The notes under the pieces were generated by a model. It made no database searches, was not told the DNA's origin, and worked only from the letters and a program-made list of their open reading frames with translations. 36,735 nucleotides of DNA from Janthinobacterium sp. (GTDB taxonomy: Bacteria > Pseudomonadota > Gammaproteobacteria > Burkholderiales > Chitinibacteraceae). The stretch lies in contig JANYCY010000097.1 in assembly GCA_025360045.1 (NCBI GenBank), positions 1 through 36,735 of the forward strand, written 5' to 3'. Below, piece after piece: positions 25,106 to 34,853 of the stretch (position 1 is its first letter; every line of letters starts with the position of its first letter). A program made the translations under genes and the position numbers.

Positions 25106-26407
25106 CTATTCAGGCTCTATGGATTCGCGTAGCTGATGCACTAAATCATCAAATACCGCTGGTGGCACGCCATCGAGCGAGGGAGATCGACGATCAATTT
25201 CATTGGCCATATCATTTAATATCCACTCCATTTCATCCAACATCGTTTGCAGCTCAATCTTCAGACTTGGATTCTCTTGCGCGATGGTTTGTATGCCATG
25301 AATATCATCAGGATTAAAACCCATTTTCAGCACTAAGGAACGAATACCATCCATTCTTTCAAATAGAAAACCAATTTTTGAATCTTGAGCGGCCCCTGCC
25401 TTGATTTGTATTTTAAGCATGGCATACAAAGCGAGCCAGCCCTCAAGCAGATCGGCAATATGATGTAATTGCAGAGATGAATTGCCGGTTTTAAAGTGCA
25501 AATTACGCTCGAAAGGTAGCCCTTGCACCAGCTCGCAAACAGCGTGGATTAATTGGGAATCAAAGCGAGTTTTATTTAAGGTAAATGATACTAATAAACG
25601 CTGTACATCAAAGCGCCGCAAGATGGCGTCGCACACATCAGCCACGGCAATAAACTGGGAGAGCGGGTGAATCGCGCCTTTACGTAAACCATAGGGATAG
25701 CCACTACCATCGAGGCGTTCATGGTGATGCAAAATAGCCTGCGCCGCCATGGTTGGAAAATGCGCTAATTTATGCACTAGCAAATAACTCGTAATGGGAT
25801 GCATATGAATATAACGGCGCTGCACCGGCGCAATCAGATGAGCCGAGGTCAGTAGCTCTGGGTCGGTATGCATTTCACCCAGATCATGACAAATCGCGGC
25901 CAGCATCAGCTTAGATCGATATTCACTAGGCAGTTGAGTCTGCTGAGCTAAGGCATGCGTCCAAATGCAAGCTCGCAAGGCGTGTTCAAATAACTCTGGC
26001 CGCTGATCTTTCATCACAGTGAGCCGAAATTGAATAGGCGCAGGCAGCACCATCTCGGCAAGCTGTTGCTTAATGGCTAAGGGGTCCCCCGCTCTGGCCG
26101 CTACACGAGCAATAAATAAATCTGTTCCCAATATTTTACCCACCTCGATGGCGAGCTGATGGCTATCGACGGGATGGGTCGTAGAAAGACATTGATCTAT
26201 CGGGGAAGATAATTGGTGCTGCGTCAGCAAATCAAATTGATGACTATCAATGCGTGAGCCTTTGGCGATCAACTTCATACCATTGGCGGCAAGAATATCT
26301 TGATCGGCCACCACCTCACTATGATTACCCATCTGTGTGACTGCCCGCAGATAGTGTGGGTTTTCTTCTGGCAGCTCTGACGCCAAAACTAAGGGATCTT
26401 GCATCAT
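25106..26407 (-). CDS. HD-GYP domain phosphodiesterase, tandem copy 2
   Basis: The 433-residue protein is the tandem paralogue of the product at 23676-24968. Similarity runs the full length, from LASELPEENPHYLRAVTQMG through ICHDLGEMHTDPELL, IHMHPITSYLLVHKL, AILHHHERLDGSGYPYGLRK and IAVADVCDAILRRFD to the C-terminal GFLFERMDGIRSLV and MLDEMEWILNDMANEIDRR. All HD-GYP metal and motif residues are kept. The frame extends to a TTG at 26413, but ATG 26407 is preferred (GAAG upstream). The gap behind it holds the dxs terminator, so it heads a two-gene unit. Both copies look active, so differences probably lie in the N-terminal half, which is less conserved. Confidence 0.9.
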   Translation of the reverse strand: MMQDPLVLASELPEENPHYLRAVTQMGNHSEVVADQDILAANGMKLIAKGSRIDSHQFDLLTQHQLSSPIDQCLSTTHPVDSHQLAIEVGKILGTDLFIARVAARAGDPLAIKQQLAEMVLPAPIQFRLTVMKDQRPELFEHALRACIWTHALAQQTQLPSEYRSKLMLAAICHDLGEMHTDPELLTSAHLIAPVQRRYIHMHPITSYLLVHKLAHFPTMAAQAILHHHERLDGSGYPYGLRKGAIHPLSQFIAVADVCDAILRRFDVQRLLVSFTLNKTRFDSQLIHAVCELVQGLPFERNLHFKTGNSSLQLHHIADLLEGWLALYAMLKIQIKAGAAQDSKIGFLFERMDGIRSLVLKMGFNPDDIHGIQTIAQENPSLKIELQTMLDEMEWILNDMANEIDRRSPSLDGVPPAVFDDLVHQLRESIEPE

Positions 26408-26601
26408 CTTCAAACTTCAATAATGAGACTTCATTAGCTTAGGATATTTAGCTGACCATTAAGGAAATACCTAGGTAATCAAAAATAATTTAGCTTTTTA
26501 TTGCGTAAAATATGCGAAAAACAGACATTAAAACAAAAAATAAGCCGATAAATTATTTTATTGCCATATAGAGTACAACCGGTATTTAAGGTACTTGGCG
26601 C

Positions 26602-26628
26602 AAAAAAAAACGAGGCATGCCTCGTTTT
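26602..26628 (-). terminator. Intrinsic terminator of the xseB-ispA-dxs operon
   Basis: A perfect 22-base palindrome centred on GGCATGCC (26607-26628) lies 13 bases past the dxs stop codon and runs, on the minus strand, into nine T (complement of 26602-26610). The plus strand also ends in TTTTCTTT, so it may work in both directions. Confidence 0.85.
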
Positions 26629-26640
26629 CTTTAAAAAGCG

Positions 26641-28503
26641 TTAGATTTTCCAACGCTCACGAATACTTGCTTCTATCCCTGCCGCATCCAGCCCACATTC
26701 AGCCAATTGCACATTTTGATCTGCATGCTCCACATAGCGATCCGGAAAGCCGAGTTGTAATACTGGCTTGCACAAATCCTGAGCCATCAAGCTTTCTAAT
26801 ACCGCAGAGCCTGCTCCGCCCATAATGGCGCCTTCTTCAACCGTCACCAGATAATCATGGCTAGCCGCTAGCTCAGCAATCAAAGCACTATCGAGCGGTT
26901 TTACAAAACGCATATTGACGACCGTTGCGTTCAATGTGTTCCCTGCTTCTAAAGCAGCAGCCAGTACTGGGCCAAACGCCAAGATGGCGATCTTGCTGCC
27001 ACGGCGGCGCACTTCAGCACAGCCCATTGTAATCTCAGTCATCGTGCTTTGTACTTCAACTCCGGGTCCCGTGCCGCGAGGGTAGCGCACCGCGCTTGGG
27101 CCATCATGCAAGAATGCGGTATAGAGCATCTGCCGACATTCATTTTCGTCAGATGGCGTCAGCACCACCATATTGGGAATACAGCGCAGATAGGCAAGAT
27201 CAAATGATCCGGCATGCGTCGGGCCATCAGCCCCTACTTGCCCTGCACGATCAATCGCAAACATGACCGGTAAATTTTGCAAAGCGACATCATGAATCAG
27301 CTGATCATAAGCGCGTTGCAAAAAAGTAGAATAAATCGCCACCACGGGTTTTAAGCCTTCACAGGCCAAACCACCCGCGAAGGTCACCGCATGTTGCTCG
27401 GCAATGCCCACATCAAAATAGCGATCAGGGTGTTCTTGCTCAAAACGCACCAGCCCCGAGCCTTCACGCATGGCTGGGGTAATACCTAGCAGACGCTTAT
27501 CCATTTTGGCCATATCGCACAGCCAATCACCAAACACCTTGGTGTAGCTGACTTTAACGGCCTTCGCGCCTTGCATGCCGTCTTCTCTCTCAAACGGAGT
27601 GACCGCATGGTATTTCACCGGATCGGCAACGGCTTTTTTATAACCCTCGCCTTTGCGCGTCACCACATGCAAAAACTGCGGGCCTTTAAGCTGCTTAATA
27701 TTCGCTAACGTCGTCACTAGCGTATCTAAATCGTGGCCATCAATCGGGCCGATATAATTAAATCCAAACTGCTCGAACATCGTGCCGGGGGTCAGCAAGC
27801 CTTTAACGTGTTCTTCGCCTTTTTTGGCCAACTCTTTTAGAGGCGGCACCACATCCAGCACTCGGCCAGAGGCGCTGCGAATGCCGTTATAAAACTTGCT
27901 CGATAATAATTTAGACAGGTAATTAGTCAGAGCGCCCACATTTGGGGAGATCGACATTTCATTGTCGTTCAGCACCACCAGTAAATTCACATCCCGATGA
28001 CCCGCATTATTGAGTGCTTCAAATGCTTGACCTGCGGTCATCGCTCCATCGCCAATCACAGCAATCGCGTGGCGATCTTCGCCCTTAAGCTTAGCGGCTT
28101 CGGCAAAACCCAATGCAGCACCAATCGACGTGCTGGAATGCCCCACGCCAAAAGTGTCGTACTCGCTTTCTTCGCGCTTTGGAAAACCCGCAAGGCCATG
28201 CTGCTTACGCATGGTGTGCATTTGCCCACGACGACCGGTTAAGATTTTATGCGGGTAGCTTTGATGGCCCACATCCCAAACCAAGCGATCGTGCGGGGTA
28301 TCAAATACATAATGCAGCGCAACGGTTAGCTCGAGCGCGCCTAGATTAGAAGCAAAATGCCCACCGGTTTGGCTAACAGAATCCAGCAGATAGTTGCGCA
28401 ATTCATTGGCAAGCTGGGGCAAATCGGCTTTAGCCAATTTTTTAAGCTCCAGCGGACAAGACACCTTATCGAGCAGGGGATAACTCATATCGAGTTTCTT
28501 CAT
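26641..28503 (-). CDS. dxs: 1-deoxy-D-xylulose-5-phosphate synthase
   Basis: This 620-residue, thiamine-diphosphate-dependent enzyme makes 1-deoxyxylulose 5-phosphate from pyruvate and glyceraldehyde 3-phosphate, the first step of the MEP isoprenoid pathway. Visible markers are [16 protein letters not shown], the ThDP/metal motif [18 protein letters not shown] (151-168) followed by NDNEMSIS, the catalytic Glu in [15 protein letters not shown], and [20 protein letters not shown]. The length is normal. The start ATG shares one base with the ispA stop (TAATG), indicating translational coupling. It is the last gene of xseB-ispA-dxs, closed by a strong hairpin. Confidence 0.98.
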   Translation of the reverse strand: MKKLDMSYPLLDKVSCPLELKKLAKADLPQLANELRNYLLDSVSQTGGHFASNLGALELTVALHYVFDTPHDRLVWDVGHQSYPHKILTGRRGQMHTMRKQHGLAGFPKREESEYDTFGVGHSSTSIGAALGFAEAAKLKGEDRHAIAVIGDGAMTAGQAFEALNNAGHRDVNLLVVLNDNEMSISPNVGALTNYLSKLLSSKFYNGIRSASGRVLDVVPPLKELAKKGEEHVKGLLTPGTMFEQFGFNYIGPIDGHDLDTLVTTLANIKQLKGPQFLHVVTRKGEGYKKAVADPVKYHAVTPFEREDGMQGAKAVKVSYTKVFGDWLCDMAKMDKRLLGITPAMREGSGLVRFEQEHPDRYFDVGIAEQHAVTFAGGLACEGLKPVVAIYSTFLQRAYDQLIHDVALQNLPVMFAIDRAGQVGADGPTHAGSFDLAYLRCIPNMVVLTPSDENECRQMLYTAFLHDGPSAVRYPRGTGPGVEVQSTMTEITMGCAEVRRRGSKIAILAFGPVLAAALEAGNTLNATVVNMRFVKPLDSALIAELAASHDYLVTVEEGAIMGGAGSAVLESLMAQDLCKPVLQLGFPDRYVEHADQNVQLAECGLDAAGIEASIRERWKI

Positions 28504-29396
28504 TAGTTAGTGCGTTCCACAATAAAATCGGCCAAGAGCACCAAACCACGGGCTTTTTCACCAAAAGGTGCAATCGCAAGCAGCGCATCCGCTTTCAACT
28601 CTGCCGCCTTTTGCTTAGCTGCCGCTAAGCCGAGCAATGAAACATAAGTGGGCTTGTTATTTGCGGCGTCTTTGCCCGCTGTTTTGCCCAAGGTGGCCGA
28701 ATCTGCCTCTTCATCCAAGACATCATCGACCACTTGAAACGCCAAACCGATACATTTGGCATAGTGATCTAAGCGAGCGCGATCTACATCACTCATGGCC
28801 ACGCCACAATAAGAGCCCAACAAGACCGCTGCACGAATCAAAGCACCGGTTTTTAAGCCATGCATTTGTTCTAGCTCAGGCAGGCTCAACGCTTGGCCCA
28901 CGCTGTAAAGATCGATCCCTTGGCCGCCACACATCCCTAAACTGCCTGATGCGCGAGCGAGGATATTCACCATTTTTAGCTGGTCGCTAGGATCATTGGC
29001 TAAGGTACAGGAAGTCAATATTTCAAATGCGGTAGTTTGCAATGCGTCCCCCGCCAATAATGCCGAAGCTTCACCAAAGGCAATATGACAAGTTGCCTTG
29101 CCACGACGCAACACATCGTTATCCATCGCAGGCATATCGTCGTGCACCAGCGAATAAGCATGGATCAGCTCTACCGCAGCAGCCACATATTGCAAACGCT
29201 CCGGCGAGGCATCAACCACTGCGCCCGCAGCAAACGCCAATAAAGGCCGCACCCGCTTGCCGCCATCCAAAACAGAATAGCGCATGGCAGTATGTAATTG
29301 AGCAGGAAGGTGATTGTCGCTTGGTAGCAGCGCCGCAAGCGTCTGTTCCATGCGATTCTGGACGTCTTGCATCCAGTTTTTAAATTCTAAGGTCAT
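28503..29396 (-). CDS. ispA: Farnesyl diphosphate synthase
   Basis: This 297-residue prenyltransferase condenses DMAPP/GPP with IPP to farnesyl diphosphate. Both aspartate-rich motifs are intact: the first, DDMPAMDND, at 86-94; the second, DDVLD, at 224-228. Also present are the substrate-binding GGKRVRP near residue 45, [22 protein letters not shown] and GLAFQVVDD. The length and the two residues between the Asp pairs in the first motif (bacterial type) fit IspA rather than a longer-chain synthase. It sits directly between xseB (abutting TAA-ATG) and dxs (one-base overlap), the common proteobacterial operon that supplies precursor and enzyme together. Confidence 0.97.
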   Translation of the reverse strand: MTLEFKNWMQDVQNRMEQTLAALLPSDNHLPAQLHTAMRYSVLDGGKRVRPLLAFAAGAVVDASPERLQYVAAAVELIHAYSLVHDDMPAMDNDVLRRGKATCHIAFGEASALLAGDALQTTAFEILTSCTLANDPSDQLKMVNILARASGSLGMCGGQGIDLYSVGQALSLPELEQMHGLKTGALIRAAVLLGSYCGVAMSDVDRARLDHYAKCIGLAFQVVDDVLDEEADSATLGKTAGKDAANNKPTYVSLLGLAAAKQKAAELKADALLAIAPFGEKARGLVLLADFIVERTN

Positions 29397-29627
29397 TTAT
29401 TCTTTATCCGCAGAGAAGGGCTTGAGTTCGGCACCTTCAAGCACTCGAATACGCTGTTCGGCATCGGCTAAGCGGCTTTCGCAAAATTGCAGTAGCTCGG
29501 TTCCGCGTTGATAAGTCGTGAGGGCTGTTTCCAGCGGTAAGGAGCCCGCTTCCATTTCAGCAATCAAACTTTCTAACTCTTGGAGACCGACTTCAAAGCT
29601 AACGGGGCTTTTAGTGGCTTTCGGCAT
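29397..29627 (-). CDS. xseB: Exodeoxyribonuclease VII small subunit
   Basis: The 76-residue protein has the typical XseB pattern: SFEVGLQELESLIAEMEAGS, PLETALTTYQRGTELLQFCE and a C-terminal coil SRLADAEQRIRVLEG. It binds several-fold to XseA and is needed for the exonuclease that degrades single-stranded DNA. XseA is not in the window. It is the first gene of the operon with ispA and dxs; its stop codon directly abuts the ispA start. The upstream 29628-29963 gap must hold the operon promoter. Confidence 0.96.
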   Translation of the reverse strand: MPKATKSPVSFEVGLQELESLIAEMEAGSLPLETALTTYQRGTELLQFCESRLADAEQRIRVLEGAELKPFSADKE

Positions 29628-29963
29628 GCGCTAAATATCCCGAATAAAGGCGCAAACTTTAATCCTCTGAGGCTATACAGTCAATATTCATCGGGCTTTT
29701 AGCAAGGCGCTGCTATTTTAAATGCCTGATTGCCGCACAATTAATTAACAATACAATCATGGCAGCGATGATTTAATTGATTCATGTGGATAAAGACAGT
29801 CATATTTTACTTACAAGTTTTATTATCCCCTCTATTTAAAACAAAATATCAAGCTCAACACCCGCAGTACCAGCACACGGCATGGCCCCTCATCGTGCAT
29901 AGCATCATTGATTGATTGCCTATTCAGGTTAAAATCAAGGACTATTCCCGATGGATACTCAGA
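29628..29963. other. 336-base divergent intergenic region
   Basis: No coding frame is evident. It separates the start of xseB from the divergent glycosyltransferase gene and so carries both promoters. It is AT-rich, with a perfect DnaA box (TGTGGATAA) at 29785-29793. No hairpin with a T-run was seen. Confidence 0.5.
29785..29793 (-). promoter_or_regulatory. Perfect DnaA-box consensus, minus strand
   Basis: TGTGGATAA is the reverse complement of TTATCCACA. It lies between the divergent xseB operon and the GT14 gene, about 160-180 bases from each start. Confidence 0.45.
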
Positions 29964-30815
29964 ATGCGTATTGGCTATTTAATCCTTTGCCACGCCCACC
30001 CTGCGCAATTAGGCCGGCTTTGCCAGCAAATTTCTGAAGAAAATACCCAGCTTTATATTCATGTTGACGCCAATACATCGGAGCATGAATTTAATGCCAT
30101 GAAAGCCGCCGCCCCCATAGATACACACTTTATCGAGCGGCAACGCTGCCGTTGGGGAGGATTTTCCTTGGTAAGTGCCAGCTTGGCCTTGATTCAGGCG
30201 GCGCTGAAAGACGATTGCGATTATATGGTTTTATTATCTGCACAAGATTTCCCGATTAAATCGCAGCAAGAAATCGTTACGCAATTACAAGGCACGGCTG
30301 GATTTATTGAGTATCGCCGCCAACCTGATCCTGCGTTTGATATTCGCTATCGCTACCAAAGCTATCACCCTGAATGGCTAAAAGGCAGCCTTGCAGGCAA
30401 GTTGCTACAAAAAATACAGCGCCCCATTCACAAACTTGGCTTATTCACGCGTAGCCTGCCCGCGCCATTAACCGCCATTTATTCTGGCTCTCAATGGTGG
30501 TGTTTATCCAAACGAGCCTGTGAAACATTGATTCATTTTTGTGAGCAAAATCCAAACATCATTACTTACTTTCGCCAAACTTTAGTGCCTGATGAAATGT
30601 TTGTACAAACCATCTTGATGCACACCCCAATCAAAGATGAGCTCATCAATAATTCACAGCATTATCTGGAATGGGAAACAGGGGCTTGGTCGCCTCGCAC
30701 TTTTGAGCTAAGCGATATCGAACGCTTACTGGCGAATCCTGCACTCTTTGCCAGAAAATTTTCGATTGATGGCCAAGTCACAACACAAATCAGCCAGCGT
30801 TTAAACCATATATAA
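29964..30815 (+). CDS. GT14-like (core-2/I-branching type) glycosyltransferase
   Basis: The 283-residue protein resembles bacterial members of glycosyltransferase family 14, relatives of beta-1,6-N-acetylglucosaminyltransferases and xylosyltransferases. Markers are IGYLILCHAHPAQLGRL at the start, RCRWGGFSLVSASLAL (WGG at 64-66), MVLLSAQDFPIKS (about 88-100), SGSQWWCLSK (174-183) and VPDEMFVQT with the conserved Asp-Glu (210-211), plus a C-terminal LFARKFS. No signal or membrane segment is seen, so it probably acts on the inner face of the membrane. ATG 29964 (GGA eight bases upstream) is preferred over TTG 29916. It is followed about 100 bases later by the GlmS-like gene on the same strand, which fits a glycan with an amino sugar. 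Donor and acceptor are unknown. Confidence 0.85.
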   Translation: MRIGYLILCHAHPAQLGRLCQQISEENTQLYIHVDANTSEHEFNAMKAAAPIDTHFIERQRCRWGGFSLVSASLALIQAALKDDCDYMVLLSAQDFPIKSQQEIVTQLQGTAGFIEYRRQPDPAFDIRYRYQSYHPEWLKGSLAGKLLQKIQRPIHKLGLFTRSLPAPLTAIYSGSQWWCLSKRACETLIHFCEQNPNIITYFRQTLVPDEMFVQTILMHTPIKDELINNSQHYLEWETGAWSPRTFELSDIERLLANPALFARKFSIDGQVTTQISQRLNHI

Positions 30816-30911
30816 CCATATGCTTATTCATAATATCTTACTCAATGAGTCATGAATTTTTTGTTTTTATATCAGATAATACAAAGGACTATATCAATCT
30901 AGAGACACAAA

Positions 30912-32699
30912 ATGGGTGCTTTGATCGGAATCGTTTCTCAGAACAATGTTCTGAGCAATATTAATCAACAACTCGCCCCTCTGATTGAGCAAGGCCATTG
31001 CAGCGCAACCTTAATTAGCGATCAAGTCGATGCGCAAATTCTATCCTGCCCTATTCTCACCTTACACCGACATCTAAACGAGCAAACTGCACATCGGGTT
31101 TTAATCCGCTTAGATTGGGATAAGCCTAATAACAGTAGTGTGGCCAACTGCCGACAATTTATATCCGTGTGTTGTCGAGGCTTAATTGAAAATAGTGAAG
31201 CCTTGCAAGATAAATTGGCCATCTTGGGCTATTTAAACGAGCGAGTAAGCACCGCCCAACTTACCGCCGATTTAATTCACTGGCATTACCGCACTCAACA
31301 TGACTTATTAAAAGCGGTTCATTTAGCCGCCAGTGAAATCATTGGGGTTTATGCCTTAGGGGTGATCTCGACAGATCACCCTGATGAAATCATCTGCACC
31401 TCAAGGCAGATTCCACTCTTTATTGCACTTGGGGAAAGCTGTGCAGCTTTTTCTGATCAGCCACAAGTACTTCAAAGCATTGCCCCAGAAATGCACTGCT
31501 TGGCCCTCGGCGATACCGCAAAATTTAGCACTAAGGAATTCACCATCCTTGATCAGCAGGGCGAGCCCTGCCAAAGATTGGCAAGCGATATTCAGCAAGC
31601 CAGCATCAAGCTGCATGGCTTTCATCACTATATGCAAAAGGAAATCAAAGAGCAGGCCGCCATTTTTGCCGACATCCTTGATGACACCGGTTGCGATGCC
31701 AATTTGGCTCAGCTACTCAATAGCGATGCCGCACGGGTACTTTGCGATATCGAAGGCATTTCATTACTGGCCAGCGGTAGTAGTTATCACGCGGCACTGA
31801 TCGCTCGCTACTGGTTTGAAGCCTTAGCTGGCCTACCCTGCACAGTGGAATTAGCCAGTGAATATCGCTATCGCGATGCTGTTCAGCACCATAACACGCT
31901 GATTATTGCCATCTCCCAATCAGGGGAAACGGCCGACACCATTGCCGCACTGAAACATGCACAAAGCCAAAATCACGAACATACACTGGCCATCTCTAAT
32001 GCCTCCCCCAGCACCTTGATGCAATTGGCGCGTTTCCAGCTCTTTTTAGCTGCGGGGCCAGAAATTGGCATTACCTCAACCAAAACCTTTAGCACTCAAT
32101 TACTTGCCTTATATCGGCTAGCACTCAGTTTTGCAAAATTACGGGGTCATCTTGCTCCCGCAGCAGAAGCGGCTGCCTTTGATGACCTGCAGCGCCTACC
32201 TCGTGCGGCAAGCGAGCTAGATAGCATCACCGAGCAATTACAAGAATGGGCACACAAATTATATAATTGTAAGCATCTGTTTTTTGTTGGCCGACATCTT
32301 TATTACCCACTCGCCCAAGAAGCGGCTTTAAAGATGCAAGAAGTCGCTTATATCCATGCCTATGGCTTCCCTGCGGGTGAACTGATCCACGGGCCACTTA
32401 CATTAGTAAACAAAGACTTACCGGTCATCGCCTGCTTACCATGGAACCGCCTAACCGAAAAACTACTCGCTAATTTGCAAGAAGTCAGAGCACGAGGGGG
32501 CGAATTATTTATCTTATCGGATGCAGGGCTCGCCTCAAGCGATCACTTTAATGTGATTTGCATGAGCCACAATCTGCACGATTTAAACCCGGTGTTATAT
32601 GGCATTGGCTTACAAAAACTAGCCTATTTAACTGCCATATTACAGAATAACGACGTGGATACCCCAAGATTCCTAAGTAAATCAGTAATAAAATCTTAA
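30912..32699 (+). CDS. GlmS-like protein with a degenerate glutaminase domain
   Basis: The 595-residue protein aligns with glucosamine-6-phosphate synthase over its whole length, but only the isomerase half looks functional. GlmS begins MCGIVG, with Cys1 as glutaminase nucleophile; here it is MGALIGIV, without Cys. The RWATHG motif is absent, HNGIIEN has become CRGLIEN (Asn98 lost), and the TDTEV segment with Asp123 is gone. The two SIS domains are well kept: LASGSSYHAAL, SQSGETADT, GPEIGITSTKTFSTQL, and EAALKMQEVAYIHA holding Glu470, Lys474, Glu477 and His482, then HGP (His493) and the C-terminal Lys590 in SKSV. It could be an ammonia-dependent synthase, a deaminase or isomerase working on hexose phosphates, or a regulatory pseudoenzyme. 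A normal glmS should exist elsewhere. It sits behind the GT14 gene. Confidence 0.88.
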   Translation: MGALIGIVSQNNVLSNINQQLAPLIEQGHCSATLISDQVDAQILSCPILTLHRHLNEQTAHRVLIRLDWDKPNNSSVANCRQFISVCCRGLIENSEALQDKLAILGYLNERVSTAQLTADLIHWHYRTQHDLLKAVHLAASEIIGVYALGVISTDHPDEIICTSRQIPLFIALGESCAAFSDQPQVLQSIAPEMHCLALGDTAKFSTKEFTILDQQGEPCQRLASDIQQASIKLHGFHHYMQKEIKEQAAIFADILDDTGCDANLAQLLNSDAARVLCDIEGISLLASGSSYHAALIARYWFEALAGLPCTVELASEYRYRDAVQHHNTLIIAISQSGETADTIAALKHAQSQNHEHTLAISNASPSTLMQLARFQLFLAAGPEIGITSTKTFSTQLLALYRLALSFAKLRGHLAPAAEAAAFDDLQRLPRAASELDSITEQLQEWAHKLYNCKHLFFVGRHLYYPLAQEAALKMQEVAYIHAYGFPAGELIHGPLTLVNKDLPVIACLPWNRLTEKLLANLQEVRARGGELFILSDAGLASSDHFNVICMSHNLHDLNPVLYGIGLQKLAYLTAILQNNDVDTPRFLSKSVIKS

Positions 32700-32855
32700 G
32701 AAAAAACCAGCCAATAAAATATTCAAGACAGCTATTGTTATAACTATAAGGATGGACACATACTTCGCTTTTTAAGCCAAGAACTTGTCATTAAAACGCA
32801 ATGTAGTAGTCATATTCTTCGACGCTTTTCTGCACCACAGATTTAGAGACGCCTG

Positions 32856-34502
32856 ATGAAAATGACCACGCAACTAAAATGGGTAAGCAGCTTAACCGTC
32901 GCTGCTCTTATTTCTCTTGGCGGCTGGATGGCCTGGGAAACTCATGCACTTGCACATGATTTTACCGTAGACAGAGATAGCCAAGATGCCGTAAAAGCAC
33001 TGAATCAAACCCGTAATACCATGCTGATTATTTCCCGCCTAGATCCACTAACAGAATCTGCTAATAACCAATTAAACACTGCCCAGCAAAGCGTGCAAGC
33101 AGCCATTCCCATCATCAAAAAATACTTAAGCCCTGCCGCTAAGCAACAATTAGATGGCATGCTCAATGAGCATTGGCAAAATTATCTAAAACAGTTTCAC
33201 AGTGCCATCACCATTGCCGCAGACAGCCCGCAAGATGCTTTAAGCATTCCTGAACAAATTTATAAAAATGAATTAGAACCTAGCCTAGCAGTGCTCAATC
33301 AAATTGAAATGGCTTTGCAAAGCCAATCACAAGCGGCCAATCACCTTATTGATTCACGAATTAATCATTTATTATTTGTTGTGCTCTTGCCGCTATTGTT
33401 GTGCGCACTCTTTATTGTGGCCAGCCAACTGCATTTTGCTCGCAAACTAAAAAGCCGCTTACAAGCCATGGCGATTGAAACAGCAAAACTTGAAATGGGA
33501 GATTTAACCTGCCGTATTGCAGAAACACCCGACGAAATGGGCGAGCTGGGTCGTGGCATTAATCGATTTTTAAATCAGCTAGAAAGCACGCTGCAACAAG
33601 CACGACTCGCCTCACAGCTGTCTAGAGAAGAAGCGGGACATGTAACGCACCTTGCACAAGCCAACCATGAAGGTGCCACATTACAAACTAATCACTTACT
33701 AGAAATCGGCTCAAGTAGCGTGCTACTGCAAGATTCTATTAACCATATCAGTGTACAAGCCTCACGCACCGCCAGCATCAGTCAACAATCGCTACATAGC
33801 GTACAAGCCGCTCATTCGGCAGGCCACGACTCAAGGCTCAAGCTAGAAGCACTGGTGGGCGACTTTAATCAAATCGAAACCACCATGCAGGCTTTAAGCC
33901 ATGCCATCCGCCAAATTGTAAATGTCTCAGGCATGATCGAAGACATCGCAGGGCAAACCAATCTGCTGGCACTCAACGCCGCCATTGAGGCCGCACGCGC
34001 TGGCGAGCATGGCCGAGGTTTTGCCGTAGTGGCTGACGAGGTGCGCAAACTATCGCAACTCACCGCCGAATCCACCAAAGATATTCGCCGTATTTTGGGA
34101 GACACCCAAACCTGCACCCAAGACACACTAGAAGCAATGCAATCTGCTGCCACCCGCGTAGTAGAGTGCCAGCAAGATAGCCAAACGATTAGTAGCGCAT
34201 TAGGCGATATCAATCAGGCCGCAAGTAAGGTTCACGATATGATGGCCACCATCACCACCTCAGTAGAAGAGCAAAGCTTTTCTAGCGAAGCGATCAATGA
34301 AAGATTGCGGGATATTGGCGGCAACGCGCAGGCCAGCAGCCAACGTAGCGAACAAATGCTGAGCGAAATGAGCGAGCTGACTTTTGCCGCCAATCATCTG
34401 GATACACAGTTGGCCTTCTTTAAATTTCGCCGTCATGTTCTAACTAATACAGAAGAGCCGACTTCCATCAAGCCTCATCTGAACTTACGCCTAGCGGCCT
34501 AA
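32856..34502 (+). CDS. Methyl-accepting chemotaxis protein
   Basis: This 548-residue chemoreceptor has an N-terminal TM helix (about 8-25), a periplasmic four-helix-like sensor of about 150 residues, a second TM helix (about 170-190, [21 protein letters not shown]), a HAMP domain (about 190-245), and a cytoplasmic signalling coiled coil. The kinase-control tip is clearly present: [20 protein letters not shown] followed by [16 protein letters not shown]. There is no C-terminal CheR/CheB tethering pentapeptide. The ligand is unknown. The gene stands alone and ends at a strong intrinsic terminator. It probably signals to the flagellar motor through CheA/CheW encoded elsewhere. Confidence 0.95.
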   Translation: MKMTTQLKWVSSLTVAALISLGGWMAWETHALAHDFTVDRDSQDAVKALNQTRNTMLIISRLDPLTESANNQLNTAQQSVQAAIPIIKKYLSPAAKQQLDGMLNEHWQNYLKQFHSAITIAADSPQDALSIPEQIYKNELEPSLAVLNQIEMALQSQSQAANHLIDSRINHLLFVVLLPLLLCALFIVASQLHFARKLKSRLQAMAIETAKLEMGDLTCRIAETPDEMGELGRGINRFLNQLESTLQQARLASQLSREEAGHVTHLAQANHEGATLQTNHLLEIGSSSVLLQDSINHISVQASRTASISQQSLHSVQAAHSAGHDSRLKLEALVGDFNQIETTMQALSHAIRQIVNVSGMIEDIAGQTNLLALNAAIEAARAGEHGRGFAVVADEVRKLSQLTAESTKDIRRILGDTQTCTQDTLEAMQSAATRVVECQQDSQTISSALGDINQAASKVHDMMATITTSVEEQSFSSEAINERLRDIGGNAQASSQRSEQMLSEMSELTFAANHLDTQLAFFKFRRHVLTNTEEPTSIKPHLNLRLAA

Positions 34503-34524
34503 ACTTAGAAAATACAAATTATTA

Positions 34525-34553
34525 AAAAACCCGAGACAAGTGCTCGGGTTTTT
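34525..34553 (+). terminator. Intrinsic terminator of the chemoreceptor gene
   Basis: A perfect 11-bp stem (AAAAACCCGAG/CTCGGGTTTTT) with a 7-base loop lies 22 bases past the stop codon and ends in five T. Because the A-run precedes the stem, it could also stop minus-strand transcription coming from the YqjK-like gene. Confidence 0.9.
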
Positions 34554-34580
34554 CATGTGTGAGCGCTCAGCCATCAAAGC

Positions 34581-34853
34581 TCAAGATTTACGCCGTTTAT
34601 TCATTACAAAACGAGCGATCTGCACCACGCCAAGCACAAGGGCAAGGTGCTTTTTTAGGCCTTCAGAGCGTAGCGCATATCCGGCTAATTTTAACCAACC
34701 TAAAACGCCGCCTTTAGGCTGACTCATCGCCAAGCCTTCTTGCAAGATATTCATCGGTTGCGAAAACGCGTTCAACTCTTGCCTCAACGCTTGCCGCTGC
34801 TGCTCGGCCTTCAGTTGTAGAAATTGCTTACGGTAGAAGCGTGCAAGTTTCAT
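34581..34853 (-). CDS. YqjK-like small membrane-associated protein
   Basis: The 90-residue protein is basic at both ends (MKLARFYRKQFLQLKAEQQR and VMNKRRKS) with one or two hydrophobic stretches (VLGWLKLAGYAL, LALVLGVVQIARFV). Size, position and gene order after DUF883 and holin-like genes match the YqjK member of the yqjD-yqjE-yqjK cluster, whose function is not established. A strong ribosome-binding site (AGGAGAAGGGAG) lies inside the end of the preceding frame, and start and stop overlap as ATGA. Its first 24 residues are nearly repeated in the preceding 41-residue frame, the result of a local duplication. It is the last gene of the operon. Confidence 0.75.
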   Translation of the reverse strand: MKLARFYRKQFLQLKAEQQRQALRQELNAFSQPMNILQEGLAMSQPKGGVLGWLKLAGYALRSEGLKKHLALVLGVVQIARFVMNKRRKS

